Assembly: GCA_944326905.1 (NCBI GenBank)
Contig: CALVFU010000001.1
Location: 152,954-216,953, forward strand
Length of the DNA: 64,000 nucleotides
Source: Candidatus Gastranaerophilales bacterium
GTDB taxonomy: Bacteria; Cyanobacteriota; Vampirovibrionia; Gastranaerophilales; Gastranaerophilaceae
Direction of reading: 5' to 3'
This document shows, piece by piece, positions 1-8,466 of the stretch. A program made the position numbers and the translations under genes. Under the pieces are notes generated by a model that ran no database searches, was not told the origin of the DNA, and was given only the letters and a program-made list of their open reading frames with translations. Position 1 is the first letter of the stretch. Every line of letters starts with the position of its first letter.

Positions 1-3000
1 AGCTGCCGTTTCTGTACTTGTCATTTGTTATATAACCGTATTTATAGCCAAGGTCATTATTATAGTCTGTTCTAGTTAAACCTTTTGAATCTACCCAGGT
101 ATTTTCTTGTTCGGATTTTCCCCAGCTATTGTCGTGGAATAACACATCTTTTTCAACAACTCCGTTTTTTGTTGGCACTTTTACTGTAGCAATATCTGCT
201 ATGTATTGTGCGTGTAGTCCTAAATTGGAATCAGAAACAGATGAGTTTGATATTCCTGAAAACGCGCCGTTTTTAATGCTGTCGAATGCTTTTTTAAGAT
301 TGTTCTGTATAAAATACGGTTTGCCTGTAGCGGCTTCAAGCAGTACAATTTCTAAATTGACGCTTAATCCTGATGACGGAACAGTACCTACCCAGTACCT
401 GCCGGAATTTACTCCGTAATTTCTGTAAATTTCCTCTAAATCTTTTTCCATTCCCTCAAAGGCTGCATTTTTCTCGCGTTTAATCATTTTGTACATTTGA
501 TTAATTTTTGACAGCATTCGATTTAGTTCAAGTTTTTCTTCTTTTGTAAAAGTTGTTAATTCTTTTCTCTTACGTTTGTATTCTTTATCTGTATATTTTG
601 ATTTTTCAGCATTCAGTTTGTAATACTCTTCAAATTTATTATTGAACGATGTAAGAGTTGTATCTTTAGGAAGCAAACCGCTTTTTTCATAGTGGTTAAG
701 TACAAGAAGCGGGTAGTAAACGGAATTGTATATTTCGCCATTCTTTTCAATAAATAATGTACTTGCGATATTCTGTACTTGAAACGACATATTATTTATC
801 TTTGAGGCAATTTGTGCTAAAGCGGTATTAATAGTTTCAACTGTTATCCTTGGCGGCAGGTTATTATTTATAAGTAATTCTTTTAAAAATTCTTCATCAA
901 CACTGTTGCTTATATTTGCAGTTATTGCGTTAAAATATTTTGGCAAGTCACTTTTTATTTCTTTTTGATTAATTAAGTTACAAGCTTTTTTGTAATAAAG
1001 ATTATCGTATTCTCCTGACAAAATTGTGCCGGCATTTATTAATTCCTGCATTGCTGTATAGATATCAAGTCCTGTTTTGTCTGTTATGCTTCTTGCAAAA
1101 TCATCATTGTCGTTAGTGCTTAGTTTTTCAAGTGCAGATTTAATATTTGTATACACGGTGCTTTTATCAGGTTCGCACTCAAGTACTTGTGCTAAGTCTT
1201 CAATAAGCTGCTTGTGTGTAATCATTTCAAGCGCTGAATGTATTTTTGATTGCAGCTCTTTAAGATTATATATACCAACTCGATGACAAAGATTATCTAT
1301 CAGGCTGTTATCTTCTGATTGTAAAATTTTCTCCGCAGCTAATAGTTCTCGTTCTAAAACAGAAGTTCTTGAGCCTAAATTTAAACTTTTATATATGTCA
1401 TCGTATATCTCAGGCAGACTTGTAATATACGCTTCTGCTTCGTTTAAAAACTCAATTACAGTTTTTTTAGACGGTTCTGTATTGAGATTGGCAGAAATTC
1501 CTTCTATTACTGTCATATCATTATTTTCTGCTTTCTTCTTCAGCTCTTTTATGTTTTCAAGCATAACAGTGTCTTCATCAGGAAGGTTTAGTTCAATAAT
1601 ATGACTGTGTAGTTTAGCAGGTATATTTATCCCTTTTATAAACTGGTTTTTAAACGCCGATACTGCTTCAATAATATTTTTTGCCATATTAAATTGGCTG
1701 TGTTTTGCAGGCGCTTCCAGGTCATGCAGTTCTTCTGTCAATTCAAAAATCTTTTCTATATCCATGTCTGTTAAGTCTCGGTTTAATGCAAAGCCGCATC
1801 TGTTATTCAGATATGATTTAATTTTTAATTGCTTTATATTATCTTCTTCATTGTCAATATATAAAAATTCGTGAGCTATATATTCATCGTTTGATAACTG
1901 TTTAGAATTAACCTTTTTTAGACTCATTAGTCCTGATATTATATCATGCCCCATTTCCTTATACTCATCACCTAAAAATGAGATTATTATCGTTCTTAAA
2001 TGTTCTTGCAAGTCTTTTTGATAATTTACTTTTTTTAATTGATTATCTACAGAATTTTGTTCTTTTTGAAGTTTTTGTTTTATTATACTTAGTTTTACTT
2101 GTTTTAATTTATCTTCCGCAGCACTAAGTGCGGTAAAATAATCGTGTAACGGTGCAAATTCTTCATTTGATAAATTTTTTATATGTTTATCGTTATATGT
2201 TCCGTAGGAGTTTTCATCATAAGGTATATAACTGACAGTTATATCAGCAGTCGCTAGTTTAATATCTGCTATATTCATCCAATTGGCGTCAGCAGCGTCT
2301 ACTATTCGGAATCCTCGCTTTAGCATTCCTTCATAATCTATGTCGGCTTTTTTTACTGCTGTTTTTTTACCAGTGCCTAATTCTCTTCTGTCAAAAACAT
2401 ACATAGTATCACTGTTGTCTAGCTCTTGTAATATAAAATCTGTGTAGTATCTCTTATATTCGTATGCTAAGAGTTTCCTTGTAATTGAAAACGCTGTACA
2501 CATCCCGTGAGTATGCTGGTTTGAGGCTTTTATATTCGGGATTTCTTCGTTTATACTGTCAAGAGACAAATCGTTTATTATTTCTGAAAATGCCTGAAAT
2601 TTTTTGTCTGCTAAACTCGGATTAATTTGATATTCATCGCTTAGAAAATAATCCAGTTTTTCTAATATGTATTTTTTATCTCCAAGTGAGGTCTCTGAAG
2701 ATATGATGAAGTACTCAAGATTATTTTTGGCGCACTCATACTCTTTAGAATCCGGCTTAAACTCTTGTAAGCGTGTAAGTATACTGTCATGTGTTTTTAT
2801 AATTGCCTGTTCATCTTCATTTAGTTCTCTGTTATAAAAAATATCTTTAAATTCATTATTTAGTTCTTTTGAATTTGTCATCCCGGCTTTTGCTGCACAG
2901 GCTGAAACTGCAAGCATCAGCAAGGCTTTCCATTTGTTTTTTGCTGCCCAATTGTAAGGTATATTGGTTGAAAATCTTAAATTTTTCGCTGTTTCCATAA

Positions 3001-3175
3001 GAAATTTTAACGTAGACGATGTTCCTGTCTTCGATAGATTTTTTATGGCTTTGGTAATATTTCTTTGATTGTTTTCCGCTAAAGAATATCCTGTTTCTGT
3101 TGATAATTGCCTGACAAACATTCTGTCTGTACGGAGACTTTTAAATGCAGTATTGTTTTTAAATTCTATTTTCAT
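1..3175 (-). CDS. Giant papain-like cysteine peptidase, C-terminus cut by window edge
   Basis: The frame is open from ATG 3175 (AAGAGG upstream) to the left edge, giving 1,058 visible residues. It begins MKIEFKNNTAFKSL. I see a papain-clan (C1) signature split over the chain: NQHTHGMCTAFS with the nucleophile-like Cys226 (compare NQ-GSCGSC-WAFS of papains), then LHAQYIADIA with His988 and HDNSWG with Asn1016, a spacing close to bleomycin-hydrolase-type C1 enzymes. About 760 residues, mostly helical and charged, lie between Cys and His, against roughly 130 in papain. A hydrophobic stretch at 82-97 could be a membrane segment. Neighbours give no functional context. Peptidase activity and secretion are inference; the triad residues are seen directly. 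Confidence 0.72.
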   Translation of the reverse strand, partial: MKIEFKNNTAFKSLRTDRMFVRQLSTETGYSLAENNQRNITKAIKNLSKTGTSSTLKFLMETAKNLRFSTNIPYNWAAKNKWKALLMLAVSACAAKAGMTNSKELNNEFKDIFYNRELNEDEQAIIKTHDSILTRLQEFKPDSKEYECAKNNLEYFIISSETSLGDKKYILEKLDYFLSDEYQINPSLADKKFQAFSEIINDLSLDSINEEIPNIKASNQHTHGMCTAFSITRKLLAYEYKRYYTDFILQELDNSDTMYVFDRRELGTGKKTAVKKADIDYEGMLKRGFRIVDAADANWMNIADIKLATADITVSYIPYDENSYGTYNDKHIKNLSNEEFAPLHDYFTALSAAEDKLKQVKLSIIKQKLQKEQNSVDNQLKKVNYQKDLQEHLRTIIISFLGDEYKEMGHDIISGLMSLKKVNSKQLSNDEYIAHEFLYIDNEEDNIKQLKIKSYLNNRCGFALNRDLTDMDIEKIFELTEELHDLEAPAKHSQFNMAKNIIEAVSAFKNQFIKGINIPAKLHSHIIELNLPDEDTVMLENIKELKKKAENNDMTVIEGISANLNTEPSKKTVIEFLNEAEAYITSLPEIYDDIYKSLNLGSRTSVLERELLAAEKILQSEDNSLIDNLCHRVGIYNLKELQSKIHSALEMITHKQLIEDLAQVLECEPDKSTVYTNIKSALEKLSTNDNDDFARSITDKTGLDIYTAMQELINAGTILSGEYDNLYYKKACNLINQKEIKSDLPKYFNAITANISNSVDEEFLKELLINNNLPPRITVETINTALAQIASKINNMSFQVQNIASTLFIEKNGEIYNSVYYPLLVLNHYEKSGLLPKDTTLTSFNNKFEEYYKLNAEKSKYTDKEYKRKRKELTTFTKEEKLELNRMLSKINQMYKMIKREKNAAFEGMEKDLEEIYRNYGVNSGRYWVGTVPSSGLSVNLEIVLLEAATGKPYFIQNNLKKAFDSIKNGAFSGISNSSVSDSNLGLHAQYIADIATVKVPTKNGVVEKDVLFHDNSWGKSEQENTWVDSKGLTRTDYNNDLGYKYGYITNDKYRNGS

Positions 3176-3474
3176 ACAGCCTCTTTTTTTAATTACAAAA
3201 ATTGAACATGATATAATTTGCTATATCATTTTGAAATATTACAAAAGTTTTACAATTAATACAAAAAAATTTTTATTTTTCTAAAATATCTTAATATGCT
3301 TGACGGCTAATAATGATAGGTGTTTTGCTCGAATTTGCGATATTAAGAAATGTAAAAATTTGTGCTTTTTTAGTGATTACCTGAATAAGTGAAATTATAT
3401 TAATAAAAAATTATCTGTTTTTATTATACTTATTCGTAGAACTATTTATTTTCTGTGAAAGAAGGAGAGTAGCA

Positions 3475-3750
3475 ATGCGGAAGATGCTAAATAATAATGA
3501 ACTGAATAGTATAAATGAAAATATAATAGATGAGCTGCTTACCGTAGAAAGTCTTATTAAAACAACAATAGATAATTGTGTAAGCAAAGAGTGTTCTTCT
3601 CAGTATTATCGTTGTGAAAATATATCAAGACAATTAAGTAAAGAAAGAAACGATTATATAAATGTGCTTACTGCAGCTCTTGAAAAGATAAAACATATAC
3701 AGATGCTGAATGATGAAATTGAAATACTAATTACAAAAACACGTATATAG
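3475..3750 (+). CDS. Small hypothetical protein, 91 aa
   Basis: ATG follows a strong AAGGAG at 9-nt range. The product is a charged, probably all-helical protein with heptad-like leucine and isoleucine spacing, two central cysteines and no signal peptide or membrane segment. I do not recognise the family. The size and coiled character resemble small flagellar chaperones of the FlgN/FliT sort, but no specific motif supports that. It stands alone between the divergent papain-like gene and tRNA-Pro. A single TGTAA followed by TGTGC ten bases later (near 3350) sits upstream, a weak version of the direct repeat described elsewhere in this window. Confidence 0.7.
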   Translation: MRKMLNNNELNSINENIIDELLTVESLIKTTIDNCVSKECSSQYYRCENISRQLSKERNDYINVLTAALEKIKHIQMLNDEIEILITKTRI

Positions 3751-3893
3751 GCAGAAAATAAAAGTTGATATTTTTCTTTCAGCTCTTATAATGGTTGTGG
3801 TGGGGGGTGAGGAGAAGGATTGAAGTTCCTTTGAGTCTAACCCAAGAAAAGACATTTATACAACACAATTGACAAGTAAAAATATATAAAAAT

Positions 3894-3967
3894 CGGAATG
3901 TAGCGCAGCTTGGTAGCGCACCGTGTTCGGGACGCGGGGGGCGCAGGTTCAAATCCTGTCATTCCGA
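3894..3967 (+). tRNA. tRNA-Pro (anticodon CGG)
   Basis: Full cloverleaf: acceptor CGGAATG/CATTCCG, D arm with GCGC stem, anticodon stem CCGTG/CGCGG around loop TTCGGGA, T arm GCAGG-TTCAAAT-CCTGT, discriminator A. CCA is not encoded. A run of seven T follows at once and may end transcription. Confidence 0.95.
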
Positions 3968-4035
3968 TTTTTTTGTTTTTTATTTTAGAATAAACAAGCA
4001 GCATTCTGATTTACATATTTAATTATTTGTAACTG

Positions 4036-7000
4036 CTATTCTGTAATAACTCTATTAATACAAGCTTGATTTGAATACTGCCATTCTCTATACGTAATAC
4101 GTTTTACAGGAAGTCCGCTTCTCTCAATTAATACCTGTTTTTTTGTATCAGAGACCTTTGATGGTTTGTTATCTTCAACTCCGTCACACTCTATTACAAA
4201 TTTATCATCGACTGTTAAATCAGCACTTACGCCGGCTATCTCTTGTCCGGCTTTTACAGTATGTCCGATTTCACGCAGCACTTTGGCAACTTCTTTTTCA
4301 AATGAATTTTTGTAAATATTTTCGTCAAATTTATCAGAATTTTTCAAATTATATCTATTTGTATAATCTTCTATATAAGCGAAATACCCTCTTAAAAGAC
4401 CATCTGGTAATTCTCTAGGGTCTTTTGAGATAAAATTTATTACCTTTTTTCTCGCTCTTGTAATTGCGACATTGAATAAATTTGGTTTTTGTAGAAATGT
4501 TAAACTTTGTGGATAGCTGTTGTTTGCAAATGCCCAGGAAATAAGTATAATATCTTTTTCATCACCCTGAAACGTGTGTGCGGTACCGATTTCTATTTTA
4601 TGCTTTGTTATCATATAATCTGATAATACTTTACTTACAGATATTTTTAACTGCTCGACTTGAGCTCTGAACGGTGAAATTATACCTATTGATACAGGGT
4701 TATCTGGGTTTTTACGTTCATCATCAAGTACTATTTCATGCAGGCGCTTTACTACGGCTTCAATTTCAGGAAGATTCCTGGTTGCATCAAAATCAACTTT
4801 TCCATCCTCAACTATAATCGCTTCCAGGACAGGTTCTATAGAGTTATCTTTTTTCATTACCCTTAGACGCCCACCGTAAAATTCATTTGCTGAAAAATTA
4901 ATTATTGGCGGCAGGCTTCTAAAATGTTCATCTAATAAAACAGGGTACATTGAATAGTAATTTGCGAGGTCAAACATTGAATTTGTACGGAAACGCCACA
5001 TCAATTGATATTTATCGTCTATTCCGTATTGGCTTAAAAAGGATTGTTCCTTTGCTTTTTCTAAAAATGACAAGTGCGGCAGCTGCTTATCGTCTCCGAC
5101 TACAACGGCTTTTTTAGCTCTGAATAGCAGCGGGAAACAGCTTGCAATATCACATTGAGACGCCTCATCAATAATAACCACATCAAACAGACCGGGTTTT
5201 AAAGGAAGGGATGAAGAAACTGCAAATGTTGTTACGCACCAGCATGGGAATGCTTCCAATAACGGTTTAAAATCTTCATTAGATAACAAGCGGTCTTGCA
5301 GGTTTTTCTTTCTCTCTACTAATGATTTTGAATGAACAAATAGCCGCTGCCTCTTTACCTGATCCTGCATTAGTCCTTTTAATGCTTCACGGCGTTTGTT
5401 TATAAGTATATTTATTGCAAGGTCTTTTTGTTTCTTTTTTAATGTTTTAATTTGACCTAATATCAGGTGTAAGTTTCCTATTGCTTGGATTGAAGTTTCT
5501 GTTTCTCTTTGTGTACATACAAGTTTTGTATATTCTAATTCATTTTTTAAAATAGCAAGATTGTCATTAGATGCGCTAAATTCTTTATCAAGAATTGTAT
5601 TTAATTTTTTTAAAGAAGCAAAGTTTTTAAAAGAGGCAAAAATCCCGGATTTTTCCATATTTTGTGTAAGTGCTTCTGCAATTTTTTCAACTGTGCATAT
5701 TTCTTCGCGCTTTAACGGTTTTTTAATAAAATTCATAGAACTATAAATAGATTTTATGTCACCTGTCTGAGTGTTTAACTCTGTCCAGCGCTTTTCTAAG
5801 GAGAGTATTTTTTCAGCTTTATCTTCTAAATTTTTAATGGAATCTAAAAGCTTTTTCATATCAGGAGTATCTACCAGTACAGAGTTTTCAGCTTTTACAT
5901 TTAAATCAACTTTGTTTGCAAGAAGGTCTTGCAGCTGGAAACTCAGCTGCTTTTGGTAATTTAAACGACCGGCGCGGAGTGCAAGAAATGGTGCGCCTAA
6001 CTCGTTCAAGCGTTCAGCAATGACATCAACTGCTTTATCCATTCTTGATGCAACAAGTACAGTTTTACCGTTTGCAATTAGGTGTGCTGCCAGATTTACA
6101 ATTGTTTGTGATTTTCCTGTTCCAGGCGGTCCAAAAACAGATATAATTTTTCCTGCTTCCGTGTTTTTAATTACACTTTCCTGTGAATCACTTAAAGATA
6201 AAGGTGTTACAGGGAAAAAGTCTGCTAATTTTTTGCTGTCAAGATTATCTGTTGGTTTAGATTGTATAAATTCTTCATTAATTATGTTTAAAACTGTTTC
6301 TCTGTATAGCCCGCTCGGCTTTTCTGCTATCTGGCTTAACTCGTGCAGGACGCCTGCTGTTACTGATGGGCGCTTAGTGAGTATAATTGCACACTGGTTT
6401 GTTATTGAAATTGTGTCATATTTAGTTTTAGAAACGGAGGTATTTTGTTCCTCTTCAACTATTTCGTCGACATTTTCAGCATTAATTTTTTCGGAATAAA
6501 AATCTTTTGATACATTATCTTCTTCAACTGTCATTGCAGGATTTAGAGAGATATCAATTTCTGGTATGATTGATTTAAGAGTAGTTAGAAAAACATCAAG
6601 TTTTTCCTGTGTAACTGGAATATCAGGAACTACATCAAGCAGACCTTCAATAAGCTGCTCCATTTCATCCTCATCATCACTCTTTTTCATTAAGGATGTA
6701 AGTGCACCGGTATTGAGAGAAATAACTTCATCAGTTGGTATACAATTAATATTTATCCCATTTCTTTCAAGCCTGCATGAAGTGTACAAAAGCGGAGTTA
6801 GAAATTCATTCTGCTTTTTAGATTTGCCGGTTTTACCTACAAGGAATAAATATCCGTATATAAGATATTTATCACGCTGGCTCATTTCGCTTTGTATCAT
6901 AAGTTCAGTAATTTTGTTGTCTTTACCGTCAAGTTTCAAATACTCTGCGCCTTGAGTGAATAATGTGTCTTTTTCAGGTAAAAAAATCCATTTATTATCT

Positions 7001-7134
7001 TTATCGGATTTGAGATTTCTAAACGTTGAACTCTTTACTTCTTCTCTAATACAATCGTGAAGATAAAGTGATAATTTTTTTACAAAACTGTTATTAAAAG
7101 CGGAGTTGATAGCCCGCGTTGCTTCCTGAAGCAT
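4036..7134 (-). CDS. SF1 (Upf1-like) helicase with C-terminal restriction-endonuclease-like domain
   Basis: 1,032 aa, start preceded by AGAGGG. The N-terminal 300 residues are not recognised. The helicase core has Walker A GPPGTGKS at 335-342, motif II VVIIDEASQCD with Asp656-Glu657, then GDDKQLPHLSF, LDEHFRSLP, GTAHTFQGDEKD and NVAITRARKK (motifs III to VI of AAA_11/AAA_12-type SF1B helicases). Between motifs I and II is a long insertion with coiled-coil character. The last 90 residues (ADLTVDDKFVIECDG, then RITYREW) match the Vsr/MTES_1575-type PD-(D/E)xK fold. Such helicase-nuclease fusions are frequent in defence loci, but no partner gene is adjacent; it is flanked by tRNA-Pro and an unknown gene pair. 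Helicase activity is well supported by motifs, nuclease activity is inferred. Confidence 0.88.
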   Translation of the reverse strand: MLQEATRAINSAFNNSFVKKLSLYLHDCIREEVKSSTFRNLKSDKDNKWIFLPEKDTLFTQGAEYLKLDGKDNKITELMIQSEMSQRDKYLIYGYLFLVGKTGKSKKQNEFLTPLLYTSCRLERNGININCIPTDEVISLNTGALTSLMKKSDDEDEMEQLIEGLLDVVPDIPVTQEKLDVFLTTLKSIIPEIDISLNPAMTVEEDNVSKDFYSEKINAENVDEIVEEEQNTSVSKTKYDTISITNQCAIILTKRPSVTAGVLHELSQIAEKPSGLYRETVLNIINEEFIQSKPTDNLDSKKLADFFPVTPLSLSDSQESVIKNTEAGKIISVFGPPGTGKSQTIVNLAAHLIANGKTVLVASRMDKAVDVIAERLNELGAPFLALRAGRLNYQKQLSFQLQDLLANKVDLNVKAENSVLVDTPDMKKLLDSIKNLEDKAEKILSLEKRWTELNTQTGDIKSIYSSMNFIKKPLKREEICTVEKIAEALTQNMEKSGIFASFKNFASLKKLNTILDKEFSASNDNLAILKNELEYTKLVCTQRETETSIQAIGNLHLILGQIKTLKKKQKDLAINILINKRREALKGLMQDQVKRQRLFVHSKSLVERKKNLQDRLLSNEDFKPLLEAFPCWCVTTFAVSSSLPLKPGLFDVVIIDEASQCDIASCFPLLFRAKKAVVVGDDKQLPHLSFLEKAKEQSFLSQYGIDDKYQLMWRFRTNSMFDLANYYSMYPVLLDEHFRSLPPIINFSANEFYGGRLRVMKKDNSIEPVLEAIIVEDGKVDFDATRNLPEIEAVVKRLHEIVLDDERKNPDNPVSIGIISPFRAQVEQLKISVSKVLSDYMITKHKIEIGTAHTFQGDEKDIILISWAFANNSYPQSLTFLQKPNLFNVAITRARKKVINFISKDPRELPDGLLRGYFAYIEDYTNRYNLKNSDKFDENIYKNSFEKEVAKVLREIGHTVKAGQEIAGVSADLTVDDKFVIECDGVEDNKPSKVSDTKKQVLIERSGLPVKRITYREWQYSNQACINRVITE

Positions 7135-7331
7135 TTTGACCCTCTCTTATGTACTTATATCCATACAAAATTGTAGCATTAATTATAATCATATTCCAGT
7201 TTTTAATAAAAAAATACTATGATTGAGGGGGTGTGTTTTTTGAGGTCTCTTAATGTAACATTTTCTTTACAAATATTTGTATAATAACAATTTTTTTTAT
7301 TTACTAATGTTGTTTAGAACAAAGGTAATAT

Positions 7332-7877
7332 ATGGATATAAATAACAATAGCTCTTTACATACATTTAAAGCAATTAGAATTGTAAAATGTTCTAATGCG
7401 GAATACAACCAGTTATCTCAACTTTTTGGAGAAGTTCTTGAACGTAACGGGCATATATTATTTAAAAATCGTTCAGTAAGCGATATTGCAACATACTCTC
7501 AAATAAATAAAACAGCGGCAAATCTGAATTATTCTAAAGACTGGGTATTTGAAAACTGCCGGCAAAATAATATTAATCTGCCTAATATTGATACTTGTCC
7601 GTTGTATGATTTTACAGGTATTGATGTTTTAAAACTTGCGGTTTATAAATTAAAAGAATTGTGCCGAAGTTTTAAACACTTGTACATAACTATGCCTGGA
7701 TTGAATAATACTCCGTCTTACTTACATTCCATTAAAACATTAAATGATAATGCCGAAAAATGTATGCCTGCATTCATAAAATTTTTACAAAAAAATAATG
7801 CTAAAGAAATACAGTTTGATGATTTTATGAAAGAATTAAAACAACAATATTTAAAAAATGAGGTTATAGGAAAATGA
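7332..7877 (+). CDS. Hypothetical protein, paralogue of the next gene
   Basis: 181 aa, start ATG 7332 with AAAGGT upstream and a TATAAT box at 7280-7285. Its N-terminus SLHTFKAIRIVKCSN carries the F-K-A motif seen in several unknown proteins here. It shares with the downstream neighbour the blocks ILFKNRSVSD, INLPNID and LKFLQKNNAKEI-like segments over the whole length, so the pair arose by tandem duplication. No signal peptide, membrane segment or known domain is visible. Function unknown. The stop overlaps the next start (ATGA), so the two are translationally coupled. Confidence 0.85.
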   Translation: MDINNNSSLHTFKAIRIVKCSNAEYNQLSQLFGEVLERNGHILFKNRSVSDIATYSQINKTAANLNYSKDWVFENCRQNNINLPNIDTCPLYDFTGIDVLKLAVYKLKELCRSFKHLYITMPGLNNTPSYLHSIKTLNDNAEKCMPAFIKFLQKNNAKEIQFDDFMKELKQQYLKNEVIGK

Positions 7878-8410
7878 AAATAACAAATGATAAACTAAAT
7901 TATACAAAACCTGCATTTCAAGCGATAAAGATGATACCGTGTACGAATGAGGAATTTGTTAAAATATTAAATAAGTACGGAAAATCTTTTGCAGAAAATT
8001 ACAGTATAATATTTAAAAGCCGTTCAATAAACGATTTTAGTACTCTTTTGTCAATAGAAAAAGAAGCGGCAAAACTTGGTAGAAATTCTGATTGGCTGAA
8101 ATTAAACTGTGGGCATAACGGTATTAATTTGCCGGATATTGATAAAGCTCCGTTATTTGAAATCTCAGGTAGTGATATTTTTAAATTATTTGTATACAGG
8201 CTTAAAGGAATACTAAAAAGTGTTGGATTTGTTATAAACCATGCAGATAATGTAAAAGATACACCCAGCCATCTTAAACAGATAAAATTACTTAATGATT
8301 ATGCTGAATATGATTATCCGCGGTTTTTAAAATTCCTAAAAAAGAATAACGCTGAAGAAATAAGTTTGAGCAAGTACCTGGAAGAGCTGGTGCAAAGGTT
8401 TGGAAAATAG
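7874..8410 (+). CDS. Hypothetical protein, tandem paralogue
   Basis: 178 aa; ATG overlaps the preceding stop as ATGA, with AGGAAA upstream. Begins MKITNDKLNYTKPAFQAI, again with an F-Q-A motif near residue 15. Aligned with the previous protein by eye: FKSRSINDFSTL, INLPDIDKAPLFEISGSD, DTPSHLKQIKLLNDYAE and FLKKNNAEEIS correspond to FKNRSVSDIATY, INLPNIDTCPLYDFTGID, NTPSYLHSIKTLNDNAE and LQKNNAKEIQ. The last unit of a two-gene operon ending at a strong terminator. No family recognised. Confidence 0.85.
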   Translation: MKITNDKLNYTKPAFQAIKMIPCTNEEFVKILNKYGKSFAENYSIIFKSRSINDFSTLLSIEKEAAKLGRNSDWLKLNCGHNGINLPDIDKAPLFEISGSDIFKLFVYRLKGILKSVGFVINHADNVKDTPSHLKQIKLLNDYAEYDYPRFLKFLKKNNAEEISLSKYLEELVQRFGK

Positions 8411-8421
8411 AATAAGGACTA

Positions 8422-8460
8422 AAAAGGGGGCGGCAGGTTTACCTGCCGCCCCCTTTTCTT
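8422..8460. terminator. Bidirectional rho-independent terminator
   Basis: A near-perfect 17-bp stem (AAAAGGGGGCGGCAGGT and its complement) with a tiny loop, T-rich on both strands, lies between convergent genes ending at 8410 and 8467. Confidence 0.93.
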
Positions 8461-8466
8461 AAACAA

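Noticed and set aside
3869..3890. TTGACA just before tRNA-Pro as a promoter
   Set aside because: No -10 at acceptable spacing; a TATAAA is only about ten bases away and the tRNA begins too soon.
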